This document shows positions 28,977-38,726 of a DNA stretch of 64,000 nucleotides, piece by piece. The translations under genes and the position numbers were made by a program. The stretch comes from Candidatus Zixiibacteriota bacterium. GTDB lineage: Bacteria > Zixibacteria > MSB-5A5 > GN15 > JAAZOE01. The DNA is taken from assembly GCA_023138975.1 (NCBI GenBank), contig JAGLON010000023.1:90518-154517 (forward strand), read 5' to 3'. Each line of letters starts with the position of its first letter. Positions within the stretch are counted from its first letter, which is position 1. The notes under the pieces were generated by a model. The model worked only from the letters and a program-made list of their open reading frames with translations. It did no database searches and was not told the DNA's origin.

Positions 28977-30233
28977 TTACACTTTAAAATGCCCAACCAT
29001 TTCACGCATACCCTCCGCCTGACAGCTTAACTGTTCGGCGGCTGTAGCAGACTGTTCAGACCCGGACGCTGTCTGGCGAGCAATGCTGGATATTTGTTCC
29101 ATATTTTTTGAAATCTGTTCGGCAGCAGCTGACTGTTCATCAGTAGCAACCGCCATCTGGCAAATCATATCCATCACTTTTGAGGACATGCTGCTGATTT
29201 CATCCAAGCTATTACCCGCTTTATCAGCGTACTCTTTACCATCCTCAACTAACTTGACAGCGGTATCCAGCGAGCTAACGGCACGGCTGGAGTCACTCTG
29301 AATGCCGTTAATCATGTCAGTAATTTCAGACGTGGCTTTGCCGGTTCTTTCGGCCAGTTTGCGGACTTCATCGGCAACTACAGCAAAACCTCGTCCCTGC
29401 TCTCCGGCTCGAGCCGCCTCAATTGCTGCATTGAGAGCCAACAGGTTTGTCTGATCAGCGATATCATCAATAACACTTATGATTTCGCCGATTTTATCCG
29501 AAGCCTTAGCCAATTCATTGACAATTTTGTTGGATTCGGAAGCCGAGCCAGCTATTTTTATCATACCGTTTATTGTGCTTCTAACAACTTCCTGACCTTG
29601 ATTTGCGGTTGATGACGCACCCTCTGAAATCTCCTTGGCAGTATTAGCGTTTTGAGATGACTCCAAAATGGTTGCGCTCATTTCCTCAATCGCGCTGGAA
29701 ATCTGTTCCGCCTGCCCGGTCTGATTATTTGCTCCTTGAGCCATCTCTTCGGACGTTGAGGCTATTTCATTTGCCGCGGTAACCAATTGTTCAGAGTTTT
29801 CTGTAAGCTGCGTTACCATTTTGCGAAGATTCACAGTCATCGTTTTAAATGAATTACCCAAAATATCATCTTCTGATTTCGGTTCAATAATCTGAGTTAT
29901 ATCATTTTGGGCAATTCTCTCTGCTCCCTCAGCCAACTCACTCATATAGCCTATCAGTTTATTAAATGACCCCGCCAAGACACCAATTTCATCTTTTGAT
30001 TTCACTTCAATCGAATGATTGATGTCTCCGGTCGAAATTGCCTCGGCGACAATGGCCATGGATGATAACGGTTTTGAGATTCCTCGGGTTATGATCACCG
30101 CCGCCAATAAACCGATAATAAGAATACCTATTGCGGCAATTAACATTGTTATGATCGAGGATTGAATAGTATGCTCCAAATCCTCCTCAGCCAAAACAGC
30201 AATTTCAGCATATTTTTCCCTTAATTCATCCAT
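28977..30233 (-). CDS. Methyl-accepting chemotaxis protein, apparently lacking its N-terminus
   Basis: The 418-residue reading begins inside what looks like the last helix of a periplasmic domain ([20 protein letters not shown]). It then has one membrane helix (about 26-50), HAMP, and a complete signalling domain with the CheA/CheW tip. Chemoreceptors normally have a first membrane helix and a full sensor, both missing here. The frame stays open for 15 codons above the ATG ([15 protein letters not shown]) before a TAA, and beyond that continues with plausible sequence (QATKAVE). No ribosome site precedes the ATG. It is probably a truncated or mutated receptor, though a short functional form is possible. 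Confidence 0.75.
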   Translation of the reverse strand: MDELREKYAEIAVLAEEDLEHTIQSSIITMLIAAIGILIIGLLAAVIITRGISKPLSSMAIVAEAISTGDINHSIEVKSKDEIGVLAGSFNKLIGYMSELAEGAERIAQNDITQIIEPKSEDDILGNSFKTMTVNLRKMVTQLTENSEQLVTAANEIASTSEEMAQGANNQTGQAEQISSAIEEMSATILESSQNANTAKEISEGASSTANQGQEVVRSTINGMIKIAGSASESNKIVNELAKASDKIGEIISVIDDIADQTNLLALNAAIEAARAGEQGRGFAVVADEVRKLAERTGKATSEITDMINGIQSDSSRAVSSLDTAVKLVEDGKEYADKAGNSLDEISSMSSKVMDMICQMAVATDEQSAAAEQISKNMEQISSIARQTASGSEQSATAAEQLSCQAEGMREMVGHFKV

Positions 30234-30504
30234 CGCGTTGATAATCTTAAGATGGTGATGGTGAGTTTCATCGTTTAATTACTCAACCGCCTTAGTGGCT
30301 TGATGACAACTTTAAATACTATTTTAACTATTCGGGCATATCTGTTCAAACTTTGAACAGGCATAACTCATTACGACTGAACAAGTTAGCGTGGACCAAT
30401 CCGTCTATTATTAATATCTATGTCTCGCAATACTCTTTGGCCAATAAAAATAAGTGACATTGCTATCTGGGATTTTGATCACTTTTTTGCTATATTAGAT
30501 TATT

Positions 30505-31854
30505 ATGGATATCTTTGGAGAAGAAAAACCGGGCATTAAAAACCCGCCATCTGACCAATCCCGGCCGCTGGCCGATAGAATGAGACCCGAAAACCTCGGT
30601 GATTATGTTGGCCAGGATAAAATCATTGCCGAGGGCACTCCGCTCAGAAGAGCAATTCAAAACGGCAAGGCCGGCTCAATGATTTTCTGGGGTCCTCCCG
30701 GAAGCGGAAAAACAACCTTAGCCTTTCTGATAGCTCAATCCTGCCAAGATGAATTCCTGAAATACTCAGCCGTGATATCCTCTATAAAAGAGCTAAAGGG
30801 AGTTATTGCCTCAGCTCGCAAGCGCAAAAAGTTGTATGGCAGTTCCACCTATCTCTTTATTGATGAAATCCACCGCTTCAACAAGGCTCAGCAAGACGCC
30901 TTTTTACCCTATGTCGAAGACGGCTCAATTTACCTTATCGGCGCAACTACCGAAAACCCCTCTTTTGAGGTTATCACTCCGCTTTTATCACGGGTGCGGG
31001 TTTATGTCCTTGAACGGTTAACCAAAGAAAACGTCCAGACGCTGATTAACCGGGCCCTGAAAGATAACGAGCACGGCTTAGGTAAACGTAAGCTTACGAT
31101 TGAGTCCAAAGGATTGGAGTTCCTGTCAGAAACTGCCGACGGAGACGCCCGGCGCGCCTTGTCGGTTCTCGAAGCCGCTGCCGATGATCTGACTGACTCC
31201 GCTCAGATTACCTATCAGCTTCTCAAGGATATCATCGGACGGCGCAGTATTATTTATGACAAATCAGCCGAAGAGCATTTCAATCTGATATCGGCATTGC
31301 ATAAATCAATGCGGGGCGGCGACCCCGATGCGGCTTTATATTGGCTGGCACGGATGCTGGCCGGAGGCGAAGATCCGCTATATCTTCTCCGCCGTATCGT
31401 TCGCTTTGCGTCAGAAGATGTTGGCCTGGCCGACCCGTTTGCCCTCACATTTTGTCTTTCGGCAACCGAGTCTTACCGCTTTCTCGGTCCGCCCGAAGGA
31501 GAACTGGCTATTGCTCAGGCAGTCATTTACCTCGCTACTGCCCCCAAATCGGTCTCTGCCTACAAAGCTTTTGGCGAAGTCAAAAAAGAGGTCGAACGCA
31601 GCGAGAATCTTCCGGTTCCGATGCATATCCGTAACGCTCCGACCCAATTGATGAAAGAAACCGGATACGGCAAGGGTTACATCTATCCGCCCGACATGGA
31701 TACCCCTTTTGTGAATCAAGCTTTCTTACCCGACAATATCGCAAACCGTCAGTATTATCATCCGACTGATAAAGGTCGCGAGAAGAAAATCGCCGCTTAC
31801 ATGCATGCCTTCCAGGAATACCGTAGAAAGAATGGAAAAGAAAGTAGTGAGTAA
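30505..31854 (+). CDS. rarA: Replication-associated recombination protein RarA (MgsA), AAA+ ATPase
   Basis: The 449-residue protein begins with RPLADRMRPENLGDYVGQ and has Walker A GPPGSGKT, Walker B with LFIDEIHRFNKAQQDAFLP, and a sensor region GATTENPSFEV. The C-terminal RarA-specific helical domain follows (DPDAALYWLARMLAGGEDPLYLLRR). RarA acts at stalled replication forks with SSB and clamp-loader-like chemistry. Length and all motifs fit the family. The start lacks an obvious ribosome site but matches the family N-terminus. Confidence 0.96.
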   Translation: MDIFGEEKPGIKNPPSDQSRPLADRMRPENLGDYVGQDKIIAEGTPLRRAIQNGKAGSMIFWGPPGSGKTTLAFLIAQSCQDEFLKYSAVISSIKELKGVIASARKRKKLYGSSTYLFIDEIHRFNKAQQDAFLPYVEDGSIYLIGATTENPSFEVITPLLSRVRVYVLERLTKENVQTLINRALKDNEHGLGKRKLTIESKGLEFLSETADGDARRALSVLEAAADDLTDSAQITYQLLKDIIGRRSIIYDKSAEEHFNLISALHKSMRGGDPDAALYWLARMLAGGEDPLYLLRRIVRFASEDVGLADPFALTFCLSATESYRFLGPPEGELAIAQAVIYLATAPKSVSAYKAFGEVKKEVERSENLPVPMHIRNAPTQLMKETGYGKGYIYPPDMDTPFVNQAFLPDNIANRQYYHPTDKGREKKIAAYMHAFQEYRRKNGKESSE

Positions 31855-31917
31855 TAAACTCTCGCAGGCAACCGACGTATAAGAGTAGAGCTAAAACATG
31901 AAAAAGGTCAGCCAAAA

Positions 31918-33186
31918 ATGAAAACATTTACCGTAGCCGTAATAATACTGACAATAGTTTTTCTTATTCAGCCAGTCTGTGCTGGTATGCTGTTAATTCC
32001 GATGAATACAACCCAGACCGATCATCTAAAAGCTTACGGAGTTGTCTTCAGCTGCCTGACCCACGATCAGCAGGCAGAATGGCTTCTCAACTATGAATAT
32101 GGTTCCTTTTTAATCAAAGACACTGATGACAATCGTAACCTGTGCCTCATTCGCGGAGTCGCTTACACAGCAATATCAAACTCCGATGCCGCCGATATTT
32201 ACCGCATTATAGAATCGGAAAACATGGAGCGGGTCTTTTTGGAAAAGCCACCTAAGATTGCGGTTTACTCCCCTTCATCTTTGCAACCCTGGGATGATGC
32301 TGTTCGCTTAGCTTTGGAGTATGCCGAAATCGAATACGATATGCTCTGGGACAAAGAAGTTATCGAGGGTAAGCTGGAAGAGTACGATTGGCTTCATCTG
32401 CATCACGAGGATTTCACCGGGCAGTACGGTAAGTTTTACGCCTCCCAACGAAGTCAACTCTGGTATCAACAGGATGTTATCGCCAATGAAAAAATGGCTC
32501 GCTCTCTGGGATTCAACAAAGTTTCCGAATGCAAAAAGGCCGTCGCGCGTGAAATTAAAGAATATGTCCTGCGAGGCGGTTTCTTATTTGCTATGTGCTC
32601 GGCCGCCGAAACGCTGGATATTGCCTTAGCGGCCCACTCGGTCGATATTGTACCGTCCGAGTTTGATGGTGACCCGGTCGACCCTCGGTGCAATGACAAA
32701 CTCGATTACGCAGAATGCCTCGCCTTTACCGACTTCAAGGTTTCCATCAATCCCCTCGAATACAAACGCTCAACACTGGACACTTACCCAGCCCGTATTG
32801 AGCGGTTTATGACACCCGAAGATGATATGTTTTACCTTTTTGAATTTTCCGCCAAATTAGACCCGGTCCCGACGATGCTGGTTCAAAACCATGTCCCGGT
32901 TGTGGATGGGTTTGTCGGTCAGGTAACAGCTATAAGAAAAACATTATTAAAGAAATTCGTCATTGTGCTGGGGCAGCCGCTCGAATACGATGAGATCAGA
33001 TATGTTCATGGAAATGCGGGCAAAGGAACTTTTACTTTTTATACCGGGCACGATCCGGAAGATTATACTCATCGTCTCAATGATCCGCCGACCGATTTGT
33101 CATTGCATAAAAGCTCGCCCGGTTACCGCTTAATACTGAATAACATTCTCTTTCCGGCCGCCAAGAAAAAGGAACGCAAAACCTGA
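31918..33186 (+). CDS. Secreted FCB-group protein, often mislabelled asparagine synthetase B
   Basis: The 422-residue protein has a signal peptide (ending about PVCAG), then LLIPMNTTQTDHLKAYGVVF and AEWLLNYEYGSFLIKD. Its middle region contains YDWLHLHHEDFTGQYGKF. I recognise this as a conserved protein of Bacteroidetes and related phyla that databases often call 'asparagine synthetase B'. I see no ATP-PPase or N-terminal nucleophile Cys motif to support that label. A GATase-like fold in the middle is possible. AAAAGG precedes the ATG. The gene follows rarA by 63 bases. Confidence 0.7.
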   Translation: MKTFTVAVIILTIVFLIQPVCAGMLLIPMNTTQTDHLKAYGVVFSCLTHDQQAEWLLNYEYGSFLIKDTDDNRNLCLIRGVAYTAISNSDAADIYRIIESENMERVFLEKPPKIAVYSPSSLQPWDDAVRLALEYAEIEYDMLWDKEVIEGKLEEYDWLHLHHEDFTGQYGKFYASQRSQLWYQQDVIANEKMARSLGFNKVSECKKAVAREIKEYVLRGGFLFAMCSAAETLDIALAAHSVDIVPSEFDGDPVDPRCNDKLDYAECLAFTDFKVSINPLEYKRSTLDTYPARIERFMTPEDDMFYLFEFSAKLDPVPTMLVQNHVPVVDGFVGQVTAIRKTLLKKFVIVLGQPLEYDEIRYVHGNAGKGTFTFYTGHDPEDYTHRLNDPPTDLSLHKSSPGYRLILNNILFPAAKKKERKT

Positions 33187-33212
33187 TAATACTATTCTAA
33201 AAAACCCGTAGG

Positions 33213-33233
33213 TCAAGATCCCTGCGATCTTGA
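33213..33233. other. Hairpin downstream of the secreted protein
   Basis: TCAAGATC, loop CCTGC, GATCTTGA is a perfect 8-bp stem 27 bases after the stop. No T-run follows directly, so it may be a REP-like palindrome or a weak terminator. It marks the end of the moderate-GC region. Confidence 0.5.
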
Positions 33234-33310
33234 TAGTGTATTTTTGTAATGTGTTGAAACACAACGAAATGCGGTTCAAGTAAAAGAAATACAACAAGTT
33301 GGCTTTTTGA

Positions 33311-33350
33311 GTTGTTTTGAATTGTTTTGAGTTATTTTGAGTTGTTTTGA
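33311..33350 (+). repeat. Four tandem 10-bp units
   Basis: The units are GTTGTTTTGA, ATTGTTTTGA, GTTATTTTGA and GTTGTTTTGA, preceded by a degenerate fifth unit. A short direct repeat of GGGCACA follows at 33360-33378. It lies between the core-like and AT-rich halves of the window. I see no gene in 33,187-33,479. Confidence 0.7.
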
Positions 33351-33479
33351 ATGCAAATGGGCACAAATTGGGCACAGGAATGTGGAGCTTTAGGTCGAGT
33401 ATGGGTTGTGAGGTGTTTTTGTGCAATTCTGAATTAGCCCAATTTGGACAGAAGCCAAAGAATAATAACGACTGATTCT

Positions 33480-34907
33480 TTAGGGATCTTGTTTTGGAGT
33501 GATAGAATTACTCGACTTTTCTGAGTCTCTAAACATCCTCCTTTTAAGCATAGCCTTACTACCTAAAAATGTATCTGTGAATATTATAATGTTTTTGGAA
33601 AATGGCGCAAAACTATTGTTTTGACATAGTATGCCATCCATGCGGAATATTGCAGATGCAAGACCTGTGCGTTTTTTCAAACCATTTGCGATCCTAAATA
33701 GTTCATCCTCATATTCTGATTGTCCCATAATTATAATCTTTTTATCCCAGTTTTCTTCTGATTGCATTAATCCTAAAGAATCACTGTCACATTTAGGCCA
33801 AATGATATATTTCTCATGAAGCATCATACTTAGGAAAAGACTATATTGGATCGAATCTTCTATAATTTCCTTTCTACCATTGTATCCTTGCGTCTTTAGA
33901 ATATTGACAATAGCTTCTGTAGATGAGTCAGTCTCACCTTCTTTTACAACCCACAGATAGTACTTAGACCTCTCTTGAGTGGCTACAAAATCATCTTCAT
34001 TCTCTAAAGTATCCAAGTAGTAATGCACAAAATACTTCATTTTAGAAAAGTCTAGATCACTTTTAAAACCGAAGGTTTCATATTTTTGATAGTCGGAGTA
34101 TTTTGAAAACCCTTCTGGAAGTATAATCTCAATACGAGTTTTGTTTGTATCTTCTTTTAGAAGGGCATAATATGTACCACCATATTTCATCTTATAAAGT
34201 TTATCACCTCCTAATGGAAGCCCTTTTTTTTTGGAGAAATGCTTTTTAATGTATTCGAAATTCGTAAATTGTTTCAATTCAGGATGAACAAATATTTTTC
34301 CTAAAGAGAATGCTGTGTCAAATGTATTACAAAACATTTTCACATTAGCAGTGAAGTAGTCAGGACAATAAGATATTGCTTCCTCTTCCGATTCAAAAAT
34401 TGACAATTGACAAAAAGTGCATTTGCTGATATTTTCATTTGTATATTCTTCTTTAAATATCTCTTCATCTATGTAGTATGATAACTCAACACCGGCTGTT
34501 TTTGCAGTGTGTGGTATTTTCAATATCCAGTCAAAATTAGGTGAGCTAACTCTTATTTTTTCTATTCCTTTATAATTTCCAGGAATTATAAATATAGTAT
34601 TATCTGAATGGTTGAAATTATATACTATCTTATCTTGCGAAAGTAAAAGTTGATTGAGTTCAACTAATCGGGAAGATTCGTTGGGATTATATATGTACAA
34701 GTCAAACTCACATGTCGGAAATGAAGCAGCGTTTGATTTATATACAACTAATTGTTTTATCTCAACGATTACTTCATCCTCTACCATCCATTGATAAATA
34801 CTATTGCCATAAATAGTTACAAAGATGGTGAGGAGGGTAAAAAAGATTCCTCCAATAATCTTGGGAGGTGTGATTTCTTCAAATATTTTCATTAATTGCT
34901 TTTTCAT
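33480..34907 (-). CDS. Membrane-anchored protein of unknown function
   Basis: The 475-residue protein has one N-terminal membrane helix (IIGGIFFTLLTIFVTIYGN, about residues 17-35), then a mostly beta-type soluble region, probably outside the cytoplasmic membrane. Four Cys lie in the first half (CEFDL, CTFCQL, CPDYF). I recognise no domain. It is AT-rich like the rest of the island and lies 209 bases from a pentapeptide-repeat membrane protein on the same strand. Its function is open. Confidence 0.5.
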   Translation of the reverse strand: MKKQLMKIFEEITPPKIIGGIFFTLLTIFVTIYGNSIYQWMVEDEVIVEIKQLVVYKSNAASFPTCEFDLYIYNPNESSRLVELNQLLLSQDKIVYNFNHSDNTIFIIPGNYKGIEKIRVSSPNFDWILKIPHTAKTAGVELSYYIDEEIFKEEYTNENISKCTFCQLSIFESEEEAISYCPDYFTANVKMFCNTFDTAFSLGKIFVHPELKQFTNFEYIKKHFSKKKGLPLGGDKLYKMKYGGTYYALLKEDTNKTRIEIILPEGFSKYSDYQKYETFGFKSDLDFSKMKYFVHYYLDTLENEDDFVATQERSKYYLWVVKEGETDSSTEAIVNILKTQGYNGRKEIIEDSIQYSLFLSMMLHEKYIIWPKCDSDSLGLMQSEENWDKKIIIMGQSEYEDELFRIANGLKKRTGLASAIFRMDGILCQNNSFAPFSKNIIIFTDTFLGSKAMLKRRMFRDSEKSSNSITPKQDP

Positions 34908-35116
34908 ACATTAATACCAATTCTTTTGTCGAATAATAATTATTTTCGATTCCTGAAGTGTGACAATGGAACTCTTTTGTCACAAGGGATTTCTTTAACC
35001 TATTTGTAATGAAATAGACCATCCGACATTAATCCCTGCCACTACATTGACCATACTACATTATTTCTCTTTCACAACAATAAAAACCGCCTATGGTATC
35101 CGCGGGTGGGAATTTC

Positions 35117-36466
35117 CTAAATCTTCCGCTTGTACGACCGTCTTAATGCAAGTATGAAAAACGAAACTAGAGTTATAACACATAGTCTTTCGAAATGGAC
35201 AAGTGTAATCTGATATTGTGAATGAAGTCGTGTTTTTATTTCCGTTCGGTCAAAAGATATAAACGACAAGTTTATCCCAAATGAGTTCCAATAATCAACA
35301 TTGAATAGAAAAGCATTCGATGGATTAACTGAAAATTCATAGTTTACATTATTCTCAATCTTACTCACATGCTGAGGAGGTGTCGCGACATCTAAACCCG
35401 TGTAGAGAAATATCGCTGGAAATAACAACAAAATTACTACTAACCATAATAAGGGGCGAACAAAGCTTTCACCGTAAATAGAAGTCATCTTATATAGCAT
35501 ATTAGTACACAAGTATTGCCCAAGTTTACCTTTACTTTTCCTAACCGCTTCCTGTTCGCCGATATGAAAATCACCCGCCTGGCTATAATGACAATTATCA
35601 ATGTAGTTAATTTGTAGGCGGCGATATAGTTGGGCAATGAGTCTGTAATCGTAATTGCCATCCTTGTCTTCATTGCCATTTTTGATAGCATCATAGACTA
35701 CTTTGGTTTTAAACCATTTACCGATTCCCCCAATATATGCCCAAGTAACATCACTAAAGTCGACTTTAGTTACATCCGTCTCTAGAAAAAAGCACCTACT
35801 CAGGTCAATCTTTCTGAATACAATTGTCGCATCTTTGAGAATTGTAATCTGGCTAAAATCAGCAGTATCCTGAAATACCGATTTATCGAGTTCATTTTCC
35901 TCGCCATCGAATCTAACAATTGCTTTTTCATTGAGCTTTACCAAATTAAAAATCGCCCTCTTTTTAAACATAGTAGACTCGAAGTGCGCATCACCGCCAA
36001 ACTTGGTTAAAAAGAATGTTGCATAATCGGTAAACTCAGCACACCCGAAGTTCGCTTCACCGGCAAACTTGGCATACGTGAAGTTCACTTTACCGCCAAA
36101 GTCAGCAAACTCGAAGTTCACTTTACCGCCAAAGTCAGCAAACTCGAAGTTCACTTTACCGCCAAACTTGGCATACGTGAATTCAGTACCTCCGGCAAAC
36201 TTGGCATCCCTAAAATAAACATTGTGCTTAAGTGATGTATCCTTAAAACTATAGTTTTCCGGAAACGCAAAACTGCTGAAGTCGTGACAATCTTCTCGAT
36301 TAAGCTGTTTCCTTACTTCATCTTTGAACTGATTTATATCTTTATGGGGGTCTTCCGAATGGCAGATACAATGTTTATCATCATATAAAAGGCGATCGCA
36401 ATATTTATTTCTACCAGTCTTTCTATCGTAAACTTGCCCCTGGCATGTTTTTATTTCTTCTGGCAT
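35117..36466 (-). CDS. Pentapeptide-repeat protein with C-terminal membrane helices
   Basis: The 449-residue protein begins with a Cys/His-rich segment (CQGQVY...YCDRLL...HCICH) that may bind zinc. It continues with about twelve F-centred pentapeptide-type repeats (AKFAGGTEF, ADFGGKVNF, residues roughly 60-190). Next is a conserved stretch (LYRRLQINYIDNCHYSQAGDFHIGEQEAVR) and two membrane helices near residues 310-330 and 425-440. The ATG at 36466 has GGGAG upstream; one 27 bases earlier has none. The repeat array was recently expanded, with two copies identical at DNA level. Function is unknown. Confidence 0.65.
   Translation of the reverse strand: MPEEIKTCQGQVYDRKTGRNKYCDRLLYDDKHCICHSEDPHKDINQFKDEVRKQLNREDCHDFSSFAFPENYSFKDTSLKHNVYFRDAKFAGGTEFTYAKFGGKVNFEFADFGGKVNFEFADFGGKVNFTYAKFAGEANFGCAEFTDYATFFLTKFGGDAHFESTMFKKRAIFNLVKLNEKAIVRFDGEENELDKSVFQDTADFSQITILKDATIVFRKIDLSRCFFLETDVTKVDFSDVTWAYIGGIGKWFKTKVVYDAIKNGNEDKDGNYDYRLIAQLYRRLQINYIDNCHYSQAGDFHIGEQEAVRKSKGKLGQYLCTNMLYKMTSIYGESFVRPLLWLVVILLLFPAIFLYTGLDVATPPQHVSKIENNVNYEFSVNPSNAFLFNVDYWNSFGINLSFISFDRTEIKTRLHSQYQITLVHFERLCVITLVSFFILALRRSYKRKI
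36048..36179 (-). repeat. 33-bp tandem repeat inside the pentapeptide gene
   Basis: Four 33-bp units (11 residues each) are adjacent. Units 36081-36113 and 36114-36146 are identical, while the flanking ones at 36048 and 36147 differ by a few bases. This indicates recent duplication. Confidence 0.85.
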
Positions 36467-36529
36467 ATTATCAATACTCCCACTTAACTTCATATGACAA
36501 TCTGTTTACTATGCCTTCCAGATTGCTTC

Positions 36530-37282
36530 CTAACTAAGCCCCATATGTCCGTTAAAGGTAATTTCACCAGTTTTATGAACATCTTTGCCTTGTTCTGGGT
36601 ACCAAAGATTGCTGTCATAATGTAGTTTTCCTTGACATACTTTATCTATTGTGTTCGCCAAAAAATAACCAGCCGCCATATTTTCTAGTTTATAAGACTG
36701 CCATTTTGATTCGGTATCCAGATTTCCCACCACATCTCTTTCAACAGGATAATGATTCCACCATTTCACAAACATTGAGCATCCTAGACAAATTAAACTT
36801 ATTACTTTTTCCCATTGGTCACACTCTGTTTGAACTATATTTAATACTCTATTATGATTCTCAATATCAGTTTCATACGAAAATACTCCCAACAACTTTT
36901 GGGAGCCTATTACGTGACCTATTGCCGCAAGTTTTCTAATAGTTTGTCGCAAGTTGCTCGAATTAATGCGTGTCTTTACTTCTATTACACCTAAAACAGA
37001 CTCCTTGGTTAGTATGACAAAATCGCCTTCTTTAAACAATACGGGGAAATTGGCATTATATAAAATCACATCACATTGTGTTGAGACCTGCTCACCATTA
37101 AGTATAAATCCTCGTCCAATTTTAACACTTGCGGGAAGACGATTTGTAAGAATAGATCGCAATACACTCTCCTTCCACTCACCATCAGTCTGCCAATGAG
37201 AATCATCAATAAAATTGCGAATACGATTCTTTAGTGCATCCAGTTCAAGTGTCAAAGATTTGAAGTATGCCGTAACATCCAT
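36530..37282 (-). CDS. DUF6602-like protein with PD-(D/E)xK nuclease features
   Basis: The 250-residue protein has GRGFILNGEQVSTQCDVILYN, then VLFKEGDFVILTKESVLGVIEVKT. The Asp of QCDVILYN and the ExK of VIEVKT form a PD-(D/E)xK-type pattern seen in DUF6602 proteins of island and defence contexts. No DNA-binding domain is recognised. GAAGGG precedes the ATG. It is the first of the minus-strand trio at 33.4-37.3 kb, 36 bases before the pentapeptide gene, so the two may be cotranscribed. Nuclease activity is inferred. Confidence 0.6.
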   Translation of the reverse strand: MDVTAYFKSLTLELDALKNRIRNFIDDSHWQTDGEWKESVLRSILTNRLPASVKIGRGFILNGEQVSTQCDVILYNANFPVLFKEGDFVILTKESVLGVIEVKTRINSSNLRQTIRKLAAIGHVIGSQKLLGVFSYETDIENHNRVLNIVQTECDQWEKVISLICLGCSMFVKWWNHYPVERDVVGNLDTESKWQSYKLENMAAGYFLANTIDKVCQGKLHYDSNLWYPEQGKDVHKTGEITFNGHMGLS

Positions 37283-38070
37283 AATGAGTAACCCTTCAAT
37301 GTAATTACATCCTTGCCTGAGTAGCCCACGAGTTATCGTGGGTTCCTACTTTAATAATCTAATCCTTTCGGTCTTAAAAGATAAAACTCTAACATTGATA
37401 AATCTATATAAAGATTGCTCAGACAATCCCAGGCAAGAGCTCTGATGTCCTCTGCTGAATTGATCACCATTGAGATTGACCCCTTTACCTTAGCTCTTGT
37501 GACTTGGATTTTAATTAAAAAATTCGGTATTTATCTACGATTGTTCTAAGAGTTAGTACTAATCAGAATTAACCAGTTCCGGTTCCAGTTCCCGAGCTTA
37601 TTAATACCTGGAATCAGTCCTACACCTTAATATTAAACAACTTACGTTGGAATTAGAAAACCATTAAAATTCGTAGAATTACACAAAATAAACTATTCAT
37701 TATTGCCAAATCAATAGAATAAACAACAAAACCACCCGAGCGAAGCGAGGGATTATCCATAAATATCCCCCCATATTCACAAAAATCATAAAACATTATT
37801 AATCTTTAAAACTAATAATTACCAAAGATCATAACAAATTATCTTCCTCCGGCGGGGAAGCTTAACCCCGCCCGAATCCATAATCGTCCTTCAGACGGTA
37901 AACTTCACTGTCTTTTTTAGCCAAACACTGCAATAGCAAAAGGCTAATAAACAATAGCTATCTTGCCTTGTTTTGATAATTCAATTCAACTTCCGTATAT
38001 AATTGGATTTTGAAAACGATAGCATCGTGTCAATAATGACACCAAACTTTGATATTAGTAATACCAAAAG
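37283..38070. other. Gene-free AT-rich stretch with hairpins
   Basis: No gene is supported in this 788-base stretch. It holds hairpins at 37321-37349 (CCCACG with CGTGGG), 37851-37872 (GGCGGGG with CCCCGCC) and near 37885 (CGTC with GACG). These could be REP-like elements or RNA structures. Confidence 0.45.
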
Positions 38071-38096
38071 AAAAAAAAGGAGAGAATCTCTCCTTA
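38071..38096 (-). terminator. Intrinsic terminator overlapping a small gene's stop
   Basis: AAGGAGAGA and TCTCTCCTT form a tight stem followed on the minus strand by a run of eight T. The stop codon of the small gene lies at its base. Confidence 0.7.
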
Positions 38097-38315
38097 TAAA
38101 AGCCCAGTCATGAACAGGTGCCTTTTCGTCTCTTCAAGTAATCCGATTAATTCGTCTATTTGCTCGGTATTCGAGAGAGACATTTCCTTATAGCTGTTAC
38201 TGCCACATGCCATTTGAAGAATAATTCTAAGAACATGCGTTCCCCATGTATTGTGAAACGAAACATTGCTGTCAAAAGCACCAGCTTTGCAGGTAAAAAG
38301 TGTATTCTTTGTCAT
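38094..38315 (-). CDS. Small protein of unknown function
   Basis: The 73-residue product (MTKNTLFTCKAG...MACGSNSYKEMS...) has no recognised domain. Expression is well supported: an extended AAAGGAGGTGG ribosome site precedes the ATG, and a terminator follows the stop. The leader AATTGAAAGGAGGT is identical to that of another small gene at 57028. The C-terminal half looks helical (TEQIDELIGLLEETKRHLF). Confidence 0.6.
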   Translation of the reverse strand: MTKNTLFTCKAGAFDSNVSFHNTWGTHVLRIILQMACGSNSYKEMSLSNTEQIDELIGLLEETKRHLFMTGLL

Positions 38316-38385
38316 CTGCCACCACCTCCTTTCAATTCTTTTTGAAGAGAGAATTGAGGAATTGTTGGAGTTGCTTGTTTAAGCT

Positions 38386-38540
38386 CAATTTCCCAGATAA
38401 AATTTGATTTTCTCATGCGGGGCTCTGCCAGCGTTGAGATTGCTAAATTTTTCGCTTAAATTCAGCGCTTAAAAAGCGAACAATTTACATAGCTCAATGC
38501 GTTAGCATGAGGAGAAAATCAAATTACTGAGAAATTAGCG
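38386..38540. repeat. Large imperfect inverted repeat (about 155 nt)
   Basis: The left arm (38386-38458) and right arm (38472-38540) are largely complementary, including AATTTGATTTTCTC with GAGAAAATCAAATT and an inner TTTTTCGCTT / AAGCGAACAA pairing. A stretch near the left middle (GGGGCTCTGCC) has no partner. It could be a MITE-like insertion or a structured RNA. No coding sequence is evident within it. Confidence 0.6.
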
Positions 38541-38726
38541 TCAAAGCTGTCACGACAGTAAGTCTGAATATTTCGTCAAAAGACAAATTGAAAGAGATTG
38601 GCGAGAAGAATTAGCTATTTTACAAAGCTGGATTTTTGCAATGCGAGAGAATCACAAGAAGGGAAAGTATGTTGAATTTGACATGGCAGAAACTGCAATA
38701 TGTCGGCTTCTAAATGAGTAGATATT

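Noticed and set aside
38543-38721. Plus-strand open frame (QIERDWREELAILQSWIF...) beside the inverted repeat
   Set aside because: No start codon precedes the conserved-looking part except a late ATG, and no family matched.
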